Assembly (NCBI GenBank): GCA_012845835.1
Contig: JABAKD010000002.1
Location: forward strand, 13,310,847-13,374,846
DNA length: 64,000 nucleotides
Source of the DNA: Undaria pinnatifida
Lineage: Eukaryota; Sar; Phaeophyceae; Laminariales; Alariaceae
Reading direction: 5' to 3'
This document shows positions 40,601 through 53,616 of this stretch, piece by piece. The first letter of the stretch is position 1. Every line of letters starts with the position of its first letter. The notes beneath the pieces are model-generated. The model ran no database searches. It was not told the DNA's origin and saw nothing but the letters and a program-made list of their open reading frames with translations. The position numbers and the translations under genes were made by a program.

Positions 40601-43600
40601 CGAGGTTTTCGTCGTAACTCATATTTTCAAGCCGAGTGCTTACACCTTCAATCGCGCGTGCACACACGTTTGTCGCTTTTCGAAACCGATCTTTTCTTCT
40701 ACCTCTCCACCTTTCTCGCAGCGCGTCTGTTTCAGTCCAGGGAAGGAATTTTTGGGCGGCCGCCAACGGAGTACGACCAGATTCTCCGAGTGCGAAAAGC
40801 CTTCGAGCCGTATGTAAACCTTTGGAGCACGGCGGAGGAGTGGACGGAAAGCTACGAGGCGTGGACGAAGGGATCTTTCCTCGCCATCGACGCGGAGACT
40901 CTAGAGGCCGATGTTGAAAGGTGTGGTGGCGACGTTTGCGGTGGCGGCGGTCACTCGTTTTTTTTTTTCCCCTCTTTTTTCTTTTCGGGGATGTTCATGA
41001 TCAGTGCTTCAAGTGCTTGATGTTGAACCTCATGCTGCATATTGTCGGGCGGAAACACAAAAAACTGAATAACAATAAAGCCCTAACAGTAATTCTACTT
41101 CCTCTCACCATAAGCAAAGCAGGTCATGTTTACACTTCGTACATACTTGGCTTTTGGTTAACTCTCAAGTAAACTGAGTCATAGCTACGAGGCGTGGGCG
41201 AAGGGATCGCTCTTTGCCTTCGACGCGGAAACCCTAGAGGCCGATGTTGAAAGGTGTGGAGATGTGTTTACGCTTGTGGGGAGCGTGGACGAGAAGAGAG
41301 TGGCGATACGAACGGGTTTCACGAAAACATCAACGATGGTTTGTTTTCTCTTGATCTTATATTTGAACAACGTCGAAGTCCCCTAAACATAGACCCCTCA
41401 AGTGCTGTATTTTATTTCTCCAAGGCTTGGGACAGTCATGCCGAACGCCTCGAGGGTGTTAGACAAAAGCGAGAAGGATGCGCAGAGAAATATTTGCAAT
41501 GTCACCAAGAAATGAAAAATCATGTTGGGTTAGGATTTAAAGGGGTGAATTGCGTTTGTTAAGTTTTGTTTCCAGTACTACTTAAGTCAACCGTGAAACC
41601 TATCCTTCTGTCTTCAATCAACACAAAACTAAGAACACGAGAATCGCCGCTTGAAACTAATCCGCAGTATACGTGCGTGGGAATCCCTAGCAAAGAAAAC
41701 GGGAAACAAACGTCACACGTTCAAATTAAATTACCCCCGCCCCCCCTCCACCCCCCATTGTATTTCCTTTTTCGAAAATTGGGACAGCCGTACCTAAGCC
41801 GTACCTAAGCACAGCTTTTAAACACAAGCCCGCAACGTATCTGCGCGAAAGTTTTGAAATAAAACTAAACGGAAGACACGTTGCGAGCCCCCCCATGAAA
41901 AAACATAGACCCCTCCCCCCCCCCCCTCCCCTCCCGTCCCCTCCCTCCCCGCTGCAAACCGTATCTCCTTTCTTCCCATTGATGAACTTTATTTTCAAGG
42001 CTTGGGACAGCCATATCAAAGGCCTCAAGGGTGTTCGACAAGAGCGGGAAGGTCGCGCAAAGCAATATTTGCAACACCATCAAGGACAAGGTTGCCGCTT
42101 TCAAACCCAAGGTTCCCGCCATCGTCGCTCTACGAAACCCCGGCATGAAATCGAGGCACTGGGAACAGCTCAGCGAGAAGGTGGGAAGCATGTTATCATG
42201 GAATTTTATTGGTTTTCCTAGATATTTTGTTTCCCAGACATTTGCTACGCGCCTAGATATTTCCTACGTGCCTAGCTATTTCCTATGACCCGTGATTGTC
42301 TGTCGAACTACAGAAGGATCAACGTAGATGGCCGTAGATCTTCCAACGTGGGAATAATATACACACATGTGACACGATACTATTCTGTAAACGAGTCTTT
42401 CTACGGTAGCCCCCGCCAAGTTTTCTTTAACGAAATGGCAGGTTTTGAAACCAGCCCACGGCCGTAACTCCTGAAATACGGTGGTGCCCTTTGCCACCCC
42501 GACGTCATCGGTCGATAGTCCTTCCTTCGCGAACAAGAACATATGTTAAGATACACTTTGCCAATAGCATCCTTCCTCGTATCGAGCAGCCACGAAACGT
42601 TCGCTAAACAAAATCGCTTGTTTGGGGGGGGGGCTATCGTATTAAGAATCAGCCAAACGTGACAACATGTTCCGGTGGGAGCGGGCAAACGGTTTTCCTG
42701 GGGCTCATCCCTTACTCGAGGGGTTCTACTTAGTAGGCTTCACCCCAATTAGCAATGCCTTTTTTTCAGAAAAATTGTGCGCTTAACACGATGAACGACA
42801 AGCTAGGGTAGTGCGGTAGAGACGCAGAGCCATCCATCCCACGCTAGTCTAGGGGTGCAGCAGAAGTTTCTAACAAATTTCTGAGCTCCTAAGACGAGGA
42901 GCTACATAGCTCAAAACCTCACCCGAAACATGGCTTCGAAGGCGTGCATGCGATTGCGCAATCCGGTCAACACTTGTATGCGCTACGAGGCCTAAAACAA
43001 TTTTTTCTCGTGGAAGTGTCCTAAGAACCGGTGGTTCGTCACTTGGAGAGCTGGCTTAACCAGCCAGAAAAACACCTTTCAACTAAAAAAAGTGAAAGGC
43101 TCGTGCCACGACAGAAGGTGCACCACTTTTTTTTTTGTGAAACTGCCATCATACCTGATGAAAAATTCCCCTTGGCGTAGCTAGGTACATAACGAGAATC
43201 ATGCACAAAAATGGCCTATTATTTATTTTTTTCCGAGGATTTTGGGTGAAGGAACCCCGTCGTTAGGAAACCATTTTCGCCAAAAAACGGTATACCTCTA
43301 TCGTGTAGCACTCGTCTACACTAATAGTAAGTCGTGCCGCGGGATGCCTCTGCGCATCCTTGTTCGTGAGTCTCTTCAGTAAAGAAGTTAGCTCTCGATA
43401 CGTCCTCCTCATTCACGGGCCGAAAAAAACCCAACGTATGCTGCTTTACTAACGTGATCAGCAAGATAACCCCGACATCCGTGCTGAAAAAGGCCACCTA
43501 CGGGTAGAGGTGCCCTTTTTTTTTCCGACAAGACTGAAAGTTGCAATGCGATAAAAATCTCATGCCCTACGTAAAAGAAAAGCACGAAAATCAAAACCAA

Positions 43601-46600
43601 AGCGAAGATGACTTTTGTTGGTCATCAGGGGTCATCCGGGGCGAGACAGATCCGATCCAGAACTGACGGTGACCTACGACCCGCGTCCGTAGGGGGACCT
43701 ACGACCAAATAGACTGCTTATCGCGATGATTTTCAGAGCCGGCAGCAGTACCCGTTTTACCACCAAGATGCGAATCCATATGCTAGGAAACCCGGTGATG
43801 TACGTATCCCGGATGTCCCCCCAACGACCACACGTTCCACATTCCACCGATATTGGGTTAAGGAGTCCCGAAAATCAGAACTCTGTTTTGCCAAAAAACG
43901 GTATACCTTAATACCTCTATCGTAGCCGGCGTCAACCATGTTACTGCTAGATAGGGGCGCACCTCATGTTCTGAGACTCACAGGAGGAGCTCTTTATCGC
44001 ATCCGATGCACGATGCCGTGGCCTCTGCAGAACAAGACGCCTAACGAGATATGGCAATTGTGGCTCGGGCTGGATTCCTTATTTGACAAAAGATTGCGTT
44101 CTACACTAACTTCAGCACGACGGCTCCCGACTTTCAATTTTTTCCGGTAAATCTCAGCCTGCCCCTTTTTTTGCTCCAGTAGTACCCCGTTTCTTAGTTT
44201 TGGTATCCTGTACTGTAGTACAACGAAAAAATGGTTTTGTAAAAGCACGAAAAATTGGAACGCCGTCTCCCCCGGATTTGCAAATTGATCAATGTCCTGA
44301 AATAGCACCAGGTGCTACCAACTAACTGGATTTATGATGTGCTCAAACTCAATGTCTTCAGTACCCCGTTTCTTCTGGGTATTTTTTAGTATATACGAAG
44401 TATAGTACACCAAAATACTGGTATTGTAAAAGCACAAAACGAAACACAAGTCTCCCCCAGATGTGCGAATTGAGCAGTTTCCTGAAATAGCACCAGGTAC
44501 CACGAACTGTTAAAAACTGAGTTGAGTATCTTCCCCATTCCTTTCCGTCCTTTTTTCACGAACAGTCGCCTAACCCCCCTTCTGTCTCCAAACCCCTACA
44601 CGTTACGACACGACGCCGCCTGGCCACACTTTGAACCCGGACGAAAATTGCACCCTCGAAGAAGGGACCTCAGCGGGAAACATCGGCGCCACGTTTGCGA
44701 TAAAAATACTTCGCCGTCGCCTTCCATCCGTCTGTAGGAGAATTGAAGTAATGTCTTCGACTTGCATGAATCCACTGTTTTTTATTTTTATTTTCATCTG
44801 TTTTTGACGGTTTCGACTCCCTTATCCCCTGTTTCAAAATTCATTTACTTCCAACGTAACGATGCGTACGGCTCAGCTTGGCTACACACTGAACCCGGAC
44901 GAAAAGTACACCCTCGAAGACCTGCTCGAGCTCGACCTGGAGCCATTCCAGAGCCAAATCGACAAGGTGAGGTTTTGGCCATTTTGTTTTACAAGGTTAT
45001 CCAATTGTATACGTACCCCTGCTTGAATAGTATGTTTCATTCGATCGGGGGGGGGGGGGGGGATGTCCTCGATATTCCTACAATGTCGGGACGGAGGATG
45101 TTGGGTAGACATTGGGTTTTGACTTGAATAGTATGTTTCATTCGATCGGGGGGGGGGGGGTGTACTCGATATTCCTACAATGTCGGGGCGGAGGATGTTG
45201 GGTAGACATTGGGTTTTGGCTTGAATAGTATGTTTCATTCGATCGGGGGGGGGGGGGTGTACTCGATATTCCTACAATGTCGGGACGGAGGATGTTGGGT
45301 ACACGTCGGGTTTTGACCGACCAGGTAGACATTGCTTGCGCCAAGGTGGAAGCGCCGTGAGGCATTCGGCGAGTCGCATGGAGAGTGAGCTGCATCATTG
45401 CAAGAACCGCTGATGAGGCGGGCTTGCATATGGCTGAAAGCTTCAATGAGTTCATTTAACTTCCGGATTGGCCACCTCCAGATACAGAAATTCCATTCGA
45501 TGGGGAGGGTTTGATGAATTCACGCTGTTTAACGACGTGGATTACTTTTCATGTTCGAAGAATTAAACAGTTTTGATATTCGAAGGCGACGATATTTGAC
45601 AAGGTACGGTTTAATCCCTTTGGACTAGAGCCCTAAACCCCCTCCTTATACTAGTTCCAAGTAATATTGTCCCAAAAACGGCTTTCCAGCTGTAAAGAAA
45701 GGTCGTTAATCCAATTGACGAGGCTGGTTTGGCGGAATCGGACGAAAAGTGATCGTACATGTCTCCGTGCTCGTTGCGCGTTCGTCTTGTGCCGGTTTCG
45801 ACTCATTTACCCTTCGTACTTGTCGGATACGATCTTTCGCAGAGTAGGGTGTTTCGTTTCGTGCCATTTCCTTCGGCGAGTAATAGTAGTAGGTGAATGG
45901 ACATCGGAAGACGTCGGCGCACCCTGTGCACGTTGCCACAAATGTACTCCCGACGACGACTGGCAAAATTCGCAAACATCCAGGACCTAATCGGACGGCA
46001 AAATATTTTGAGTCTCCCGACATCGTGGATATCACGGGAAAATGTTTCACGGTACAAGAATACCAGCCGTTGCAAACGTCGATACAACGCGTCGTCTCTC
46101 ACCTGTGTGTGCTCGTGTTTCACACTACTTGGTTTTCTCTCTGACGCAGGTGTCGGAGTCGGTGGCAAAGGAGTTCCAGAAAAAAGGGGCCTTGACCAAG
46201 ATAAAAACCAGCCATTTTGGATATAGACTATACGAACTACTGAAAGTTGATGTTACGCGAGGATAGAGCGCAGAAAATTGTTACACTTTGTCCGCCCGTC
46301 ATACTCGTCGCTCGTAGACCTGCTGACACCACAGATCAACTTCTAGCTAGCCCTGAATAGGTTGTGATCACGACCTTCTCCCGCGTCGGTTCCTTTCCCG
46401 CGGCAGGTGTCGGAGTCGGCGGCGAAGGAGTACCAGATTGAGGAGGCCTTGACCAAGATGGAGGCGGAGTGGGAGGACAGTCGCCTGGAGATAGTGGGGT
46501 ACCGCGAGACGGGGACGGGGATCCTCAAAGGTGTCGACGAAATCAACGCCGTCCTCGACGAGCAGGTAAGCTTGTACCCGGCCAGGGTGACTGGTGAACA

Positions 46601-49600
46601 GGTCTAAGGCAGCGGGGGTACCCCCATTTCCACTATCCGGTTTTGAACCGCCCGCACGAGTGACTCTATACCTCACGGACAAGAAATCTTTGGACCATTC
46701 TTTTCTGGGCGAAGTGTACCTTACCGTTCCATTGCGGTTTCATTTTTCGTTGTTGTTGTTGTTGTTGTTGTTGCTGTTGTTGTTGTTGCTGTTGCTGTTG
46801 TTGTTGTTGTTGTTGTTGCTGTTGTTGTTTTTGCTGTTGCTGTTGTTGTTGTTGTTGTTGCTGTTGCTGTTGTTGTTGTTGTTGTTGCTGTTGCTGTTGT
46901 TGTTGTTGTTGTTGCTGTTGTTGTTGTTGTTGTTGTTGTGGCGCCGCGTACCTTACCGTTCCGTTGCGGATTCGTATCGCAAAAAGTTGACGCCACAGCA
47001 CGAAGGCTCAAGACCGGAAAGGAACTGAGGGGGGGGGTCACTCGCACGAGTAACCCCGAGCAACCGCGAAAAAAAAAAGAAAAAGTGACTTCCCTACTGT
47101 ATATATATGGAAGAAGCGTAATGAGCGCCCAAAATGCTGGAGGTGTCTCTATTAGGAGTAGGAACGGTGCTCCGTCTCGAAAGGGATGCGTGGTCAATGG
47201 TCAAATGACTAAGGCAAGCAACAAACGAGTACCCTCCCCGCCCCCCCACCCCCGTCCCCCCACCGTCCCAAAAAGTGACCCCCCCTACTGTATCCTCGGT
47301 TTGGTATGGCTTATCGTTCGCGGCTATCATTGCGCGTACGGTAAGCTATACCAAACACCGTAGACGGCAGTGGGTGAGGCGTGCGACGGTAGGTGTAATA
47401 GTAATAGCACTTTTAGCTTCTTGCTGGTTTTTTTTTCTTTCTCCCCCAAATCGTCGGCATTTCGTTTTTTTATTTTCTCCGATAATTTTCTTTGAACAAC
47501 CTACGCCACGAAATCGTTAATCGCGTACCTGGTAGCATTTCCCCCCCGTTTTCCCCCCAAAAATATTTTTTGGCGAGGTGTGGAGCTCCTTAACTTTTTG
47601 GTGTTTGAGAAAAAAACTGGAACACCTCTATCGCCTCTATCTCTGTCGAATAGGGCATTGCTAAGTCAAAACTCTTCACGGGGGGTTGGCGAAATCAACA
47701 ACACCGTCCTCGACAAACAGATGAAACAGCAAGCCGTGTTCTCATGCTAGATCTCACGGAAAAGTTACAGCATGTAGGTTTTTCTACATCGTTCGTATCA
47801 ATGTGGGTTACCGCGAGACGGGGACGGCGATCCTCAACGGCGTCAACCGACGGAATCAACAGCTGTTCTCCACGAAGAGGTGAAACGCATATCTCGGGGG
47901 GTAGGACCTGGTAGTTCATGGCTAGTCTATGCAGGTAGCCTACGCGGTACAGGTAGTCCAATGACGACGGAGTATGATTTTTACATCAATGCGTTTGCCA
48001 CATTGGAGGAAGACGGATGGTATAGCATACGCATGCACGCATACATTATCGTGTGCCGACATCTGTTGTACGTTTCTCCGGATTCGAGGAAAGCGGATTA
48101 TATATCGTACGCATGCACGCACACGTATCGTGCGATATCCATCGTCTGCTTCGACGTCGGAAATAACGGATGTCTTGGGTTAACTATGTAGCAGGTCGCC
48201 CAGGTGGTCCAGCGGTTACCCTCGAATGCTAATAGAGTGGGTTCTGGGGTTCGAATCCCACGTGGCTCGGGCTTTTTCAACTTATTTTGCGAAGATAAAA
48301 GATCACAGGAATCAACTGCTGAGAGCGCCTAGCAGCGTGGGCAGGCACAATTCGACGCGGGTGGACGAGGGAAGACATAGCTGGAATCTTCCCGCAAAAA
48401 AATCCCGTAGTGCGGAGGGGGGCAGAAGAACCTGCTTGAATGTCCCGGAGCTGAGTTAGGGAGAAGGAGCAAGCAAAATTTCGAGGATGGTACAATAGCA
48501 GGGATGAGCAACAATGAATAAATAAAAGGAATACGAGGGTGTTTGCGAAATACCAACTTTGGTTGGGAAGAATTGGGTAGGAAAATGTATTAAGAATAGT
48601 ATTGAAACCGTCGAACATCACAATCTTACGCCAGCCCACACCCAACCTAAGAAAAAATCGTCGGGAAAAAAGTGGCTATTAAGGAACATGTTTTCTTTCC
48701 ATTAAAAAAACATATTCTAGCCATTTCTTTTTTCTATGGGTCGGTTTGGTCTTGGGTCAATATGTCGTTCGTCGGTGTCAATGCTATTGCCATATTTTTT
48801 TCCAACTCAAAAACGTACTTGAACGCAGCAAGCACCCTGAAAAATATCTTTGCAATATTATGAATCCATAACTCCCCGCCCCCCCCCCCCCCCGTTTATA
48901 AAACATCGTCTCCCTGGAACATGGAAGTTAATGAACGTCTTGAAGTAGTACGCATTGCTGGTAGTTAATTCATTGAGGGCAGGTAGCACTTTTTTCTTCG
49001 ACGCGTGCTATGACAGAGGTAGCAATTTCTGCCCTCCTACGACAGAGGTAGGTAGTTTCTGAACGACGGGGCTCCTTAACCCTTTAAAAGCCCCCAACCC
49101 CCCCCCCAAACAGGCCTGCGGAAAGCCCGGAAAATAGCCAGGAGTCGCGGCAACTTATTCGTTCGATTTCTGAAGCGCTTGTTCTGTTTCATGTGTTTTT
49201 ACCTTCGTCCCATGTAGCGATGTCGAAGTACGACAAAAGCGAGATGCAGTTCTCGGCATTAAAAAGACCCTTCGCGGGCAGGATTGATGAAGCAAATCTG
49301 CCGCCACAACCTTGAAAGCAACGGCATACAGCACATAACGTGGAAGGAGCCGCGGCAATATATTCCAATTCGGCTTACTAAGGCGAACGATCGTTTTTTT
49401 GTTTCTGCCACAGGTAACCATGACACAAGCGATGCAATTCTCGGCGTTTAAGGGACCCTTCGCGGAAAGGATCGATGTTTGGAACGCCAAACTCTACATG
49501 GTAAGAGAGCATCCAAGAGTATCCTACCTAGCCTACGGCAGGTATCAAGCTACTGCCGCCCACCCGTTCCGTTTTTTTTTTAACAACGTGAATCGCGCAT

Positions 49601-50734
49601 ATGTACCTTTCACGGCTCGAAGGCAAGCATTTTTCCAACCACACGTTGGAGGTTTTCACATAATAACTTCTTGGAGCTTGTTCCTTAACGAGTGTCCTGT
49701 CATAGATACCAGGCTTTATACCGCCCGCTCAGTTTTTTTTTCTGATTTTTTTTCCCCCTTGGTTTTCTTTTGCTCTCTGGGAATGTGTTTTAGGAGCCAA
49801 CGGCGTTGATTCTCATTCTAAACAATGCCAACTTGGCAAACATAATAATTCGTCGAACTCACGGCTGACGTCGTGGGGATGGGGCGTGGAGGCGGCATAG
49901 TAACATTTACGGAAAATGCCGCCCAACCGGGGATTTTCCGTGGCGTATCTCCCACTACAATAAGGCCAAGCCGCCATAGGAGTTTCATAACGTAATCGAA
50001 TCGTTTTCACTGGGGTATCGTACTCGAGCACAATCAAGTATGGTACGGAGGCACGCACTGAAAAGGAAAGGTGGGGCACGGGCAGTAGGTTCGATCAGAT
50101 CGACGCCAACCCGGAAGCAGATACTGAAGGGAGTTAGACTCGGTGCATTGGGGTCCTCTTTCGGTTACTATACGCATGCTAGCGGTAAAATGGGCACCCT
50201 TTGTTTTTTCTGAGGTTTACTGATCCTTTTGAAGAGCTGTTGTATACGAGTACCTCCCCCAAAAACACTTGTTGTGGGTAAAACAGAAAGAGCAGCACAT
50301 ATCCATGGCTTAGCAATAAAATACTACCAGGTATCTCTATTTTCAAAACAAGAATGGCATTCCGACGATTTTGGGATTATAACGCCTTCACTACTGGAAA
50401 GCTTACTTGGAGTTAGTATAGGGAGGCATTTTGGGGCTCTAAAGAGGATTAAGGAGCCCCCGTCGTTCAGAAAATGCTTTCGCCAAAAAAAGGTACACCC
50501 TATCAAGTCGTTCTACGGTAGCCCCCCCGACTTCAACTTTTCTTTAACGAAATCGCCGGTTTCGAAACCAGCTCCAGCTCCCGGCCGTACCTTCTGAAGT
50601 GCGGTGCCCCTTGCCACCCCGACGTCATCGTTCGACCGCCCCTTGAAAAATCAGAAAAATACGTTTGAGATTTTTTTTTCGTAGCATCCTTCCTCCTGTC
50701 GAGCAGCCGTGAAACATTCGTCGAAGAAAATCGC

Positions 50735-50765
<31 letters not shown>

Positions 50766-53580
50766 AGCGGTTATCATAGAATCAGTCGGTCGCAGCACGC
50801 GCCGTTTCCCTTGGTTATATTTTTCTTACTTGGACTGTTGTATTGAGTGGTTGACTGGTGAAGCTCATGCGTTGCACTTTTTTCGAAAGGCAAAAGAGCG
50901 AACGAATAAAAAAGCTCCAACTTTTGGTTCCTCGCTTACGTACGTTTCAAAAAGATTTCTGAGGTCTTGGAGGCGTGGTTATCGGTACAGCGGAACTGGC
51001 TCTATCTTCAGCCCATCTTCGAGAGCCCCGACATCAACAAGCAGGTATAGCCTCTAGCCCCGTGCGCAAATCATCCAACACTACCAAGTCTCCAGCAAAA
51101 TGTCAACCTCACCTTGCAAGTTAACACAATGCCCGAGTGTGAATTGCGGAGCCGCGCAACGAGAAATAGATCCAAGCTGACAGCGTTCTTCTCTCGAAGT
51201 ACTGTGCTGGTGTCGCAAGAAACCCACGAGTGTTTGTCATGTTTCAAAAATGGTTTTGCTCGTTGTTCGGCAATCGCAGGATTTTTTCGGTTCGGTTCGG
51301 TTCGGTTCGGTTCGGTTCGGTTCGGTTCGGTTCGGTTCGGTTCGGTTCGGTTCGGTTCGGTTCGGTTCGGTTCGGTTCGGTTCGGTTCGGTTCGGTTCGG
51401 TTCGGTTCGGTTCGGTTCGGTTCGGTTCGGTTCGGTTCGGTTCGGTTCGGTTCGGTTCGGTTCGGTTCGGTTCGGTTCGGTTCGGTTCGGTTCGGTTCGG
51501 TTCGGTTCGGTTCGGTTCGGTTCGGTTCGGTTCGGTTCGGTTCGGTTCGGTTCGGTTCGGTTCGGTTCGGTTCGGTTCGGTTCGGTTCGGTTCGGTTCGG
51601 TTCGGTTCGGTTCGGTTCGGTTCGGTTCGGTTCGGTTCGGTTCGGTTCGGTTCGGTTCGGTTCGGTTCGGTTCGGTTCGGTTCGGTTCGGTTCGGTTCGG
51701 TTCGGTTCGGTTCGGTTCGGTCCGGTTCGGTTCAGCAGGTAGTAGGAGGGAAGCCATGAACGCGTCTCTAGAGTGAGTCAATTCAAACTCGAAGTCTACG
51801 AGTAGAAAGAAAGCTTCCTCGCGGTTCGTGTCACGTCGATGGTTTCGGTCATATCGTCTCGTCGCCAAGGTAGAAATTAGTTCATACCAGGCGTCTCGTA
51901 GCAAGCCAAAGAAGGTGTACTCATTTCACCCCCCCCCCGTGTTGTTTGTTTCAACCGCAATGTCGGGGTTGAAAGCTGCCGGCAGAAGGAAAGAAGTTTG
52001 CCATGGTGGACAAGAACTGGAGACAAACGATTTCGAGCGCTAAGAGCAACAGCAAGGTCGTCGATTTCTGCAATAGCTCTAAGCTATTGGAACGATTCAA
52101 GTGAGAGAACGGGTAGTGGCGGGGAAAGCCGTCATTACCACAGCCATTATATTGTTTAGTTTAACCCCCGAGCAAAATAATCAATGGTTTCCTCCACGAC
52201 CAAAACAAGCAGATTAGACAAACATTTAATGACCCCTCCCCCTGTCTAGAGTACATTGGGGTATTCTCTCAACAAGACGCCCCTTCGCCCGTGGCGACCG
52301 CCTACACGTACGCATGCCACACTCTGCCCGATTGTCCACGCATCAGGCAAATCACGATCTAGACCATCTAGATCCTATACATGTTGACGTAGTAACATGT
52401 TATGCAGGATCTGTGCAGCACAGATAGATCCAACAGGATCTGTGCATCACAGATAGATCCAACCCAGGAAATGTGTGCTATAAATAGATGGTGCAGTAGA
52501 TCATACGGCTCCCACCCCGAAACTCAATATGTTGTGCGAGATCTGTGCAGTACAGATAGATCCAACCCAGAAAATGCGTGCTAGATGGTGCAGCAGATCA
52601 GACGGCTCCCATCCATCAAAAATAATATGTTATGCGGGATCTGTGCATCACAGATAGATCAGACCCAAAAAATGTGTGCTAGACGGTGCAGTAGATCACA
52701 CGGTTCCCACTCAACAACGCAGTATGGTTTGCGGGATTTTTCATCACATGTAGATCCAACCTAAGAAAATGCGTGCTAGATCGTGCGATAGATCATACAG
52801 CTCCCACCCAGCAACACAATACGTTCTTCAGGATCTGTGTAGTGCAGATAGATCCAACCCAAGAAAAACGTGTGCTAGATGGTGCGGTAGATCATACAAC
52901 TCCCACCCATCGACATAGTACGTTCCGAATGACCAGTGCAGCACAGATATATCCCACCTAAGAAAAGGTATGCTAGATCGTGCAGTAAATCATACGACTC
53001 CCACCTGGCAACATGATCTAAAATAGGCCATGCAGATTTGTTAAGATCACGGATCTATCTGCCATGAATGAAACAGATCTATCGTGAATGGGGAATCTCA
53101 TCTGTCCAATGCGTGCACGGTTCCCACGCTTTTGGCACGTTGGGTCTTCGTTTGCAGAGAAGGGGCGCAGCTACTGGACGAGGTGCAGAAGGGGTTGAGC
53201 GATTACCTCGAGACGAAGCGGTCGGTGTTCGCGCGGCTGTACTTCTTGTCCAACGACGAACTGCTGTCGATCTTGTCCGAGTCGAAGGACGTTCACAGGG
53301 TGCAGCCTCACCTCAAGAAGTGCTTCGAAGGCATCGATAAGGTGAGAAAAAACTCTTCTCTTCTTCCTGCTTTTTACCATTAAAAATTATCGTGTGTGTT
53401 GCTTAAGGACCAAGTCTACCACACAGCAAGGGAAATCACTCATGCCACGCGGTAGACGTGCACCTTTTTTTCCGAGGCTCGTAGCCTGACGAGGTGTATA
53501 TCCCGGCCCAAAAACTGATTTTGAGAAAAACTGAAATTGCAACCCGGTGAACCAATCCACGTTGTTGTTGTTGTTGTTGC

Positions 53581-53616
<36 letters not shown>

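Noticed and set aside
46666-47001. Poly-Gln protein on the minus strand
   Set aside because: TTG/CTG microsatellite inside a MITE-C.
48191-48275. Functional tRNA-Ser or tRNA-Leu gene
   Set aside because: The acceptor stem does not pair and the T-stem has an extra base; it is better explained as the head of a repeat.
51071-51904. 277-residue frame of NRTEP repeats on the minus strand and SVRFG frames on the plus strand
   Set aside because: Product of the TTCGG satellite in an intron.
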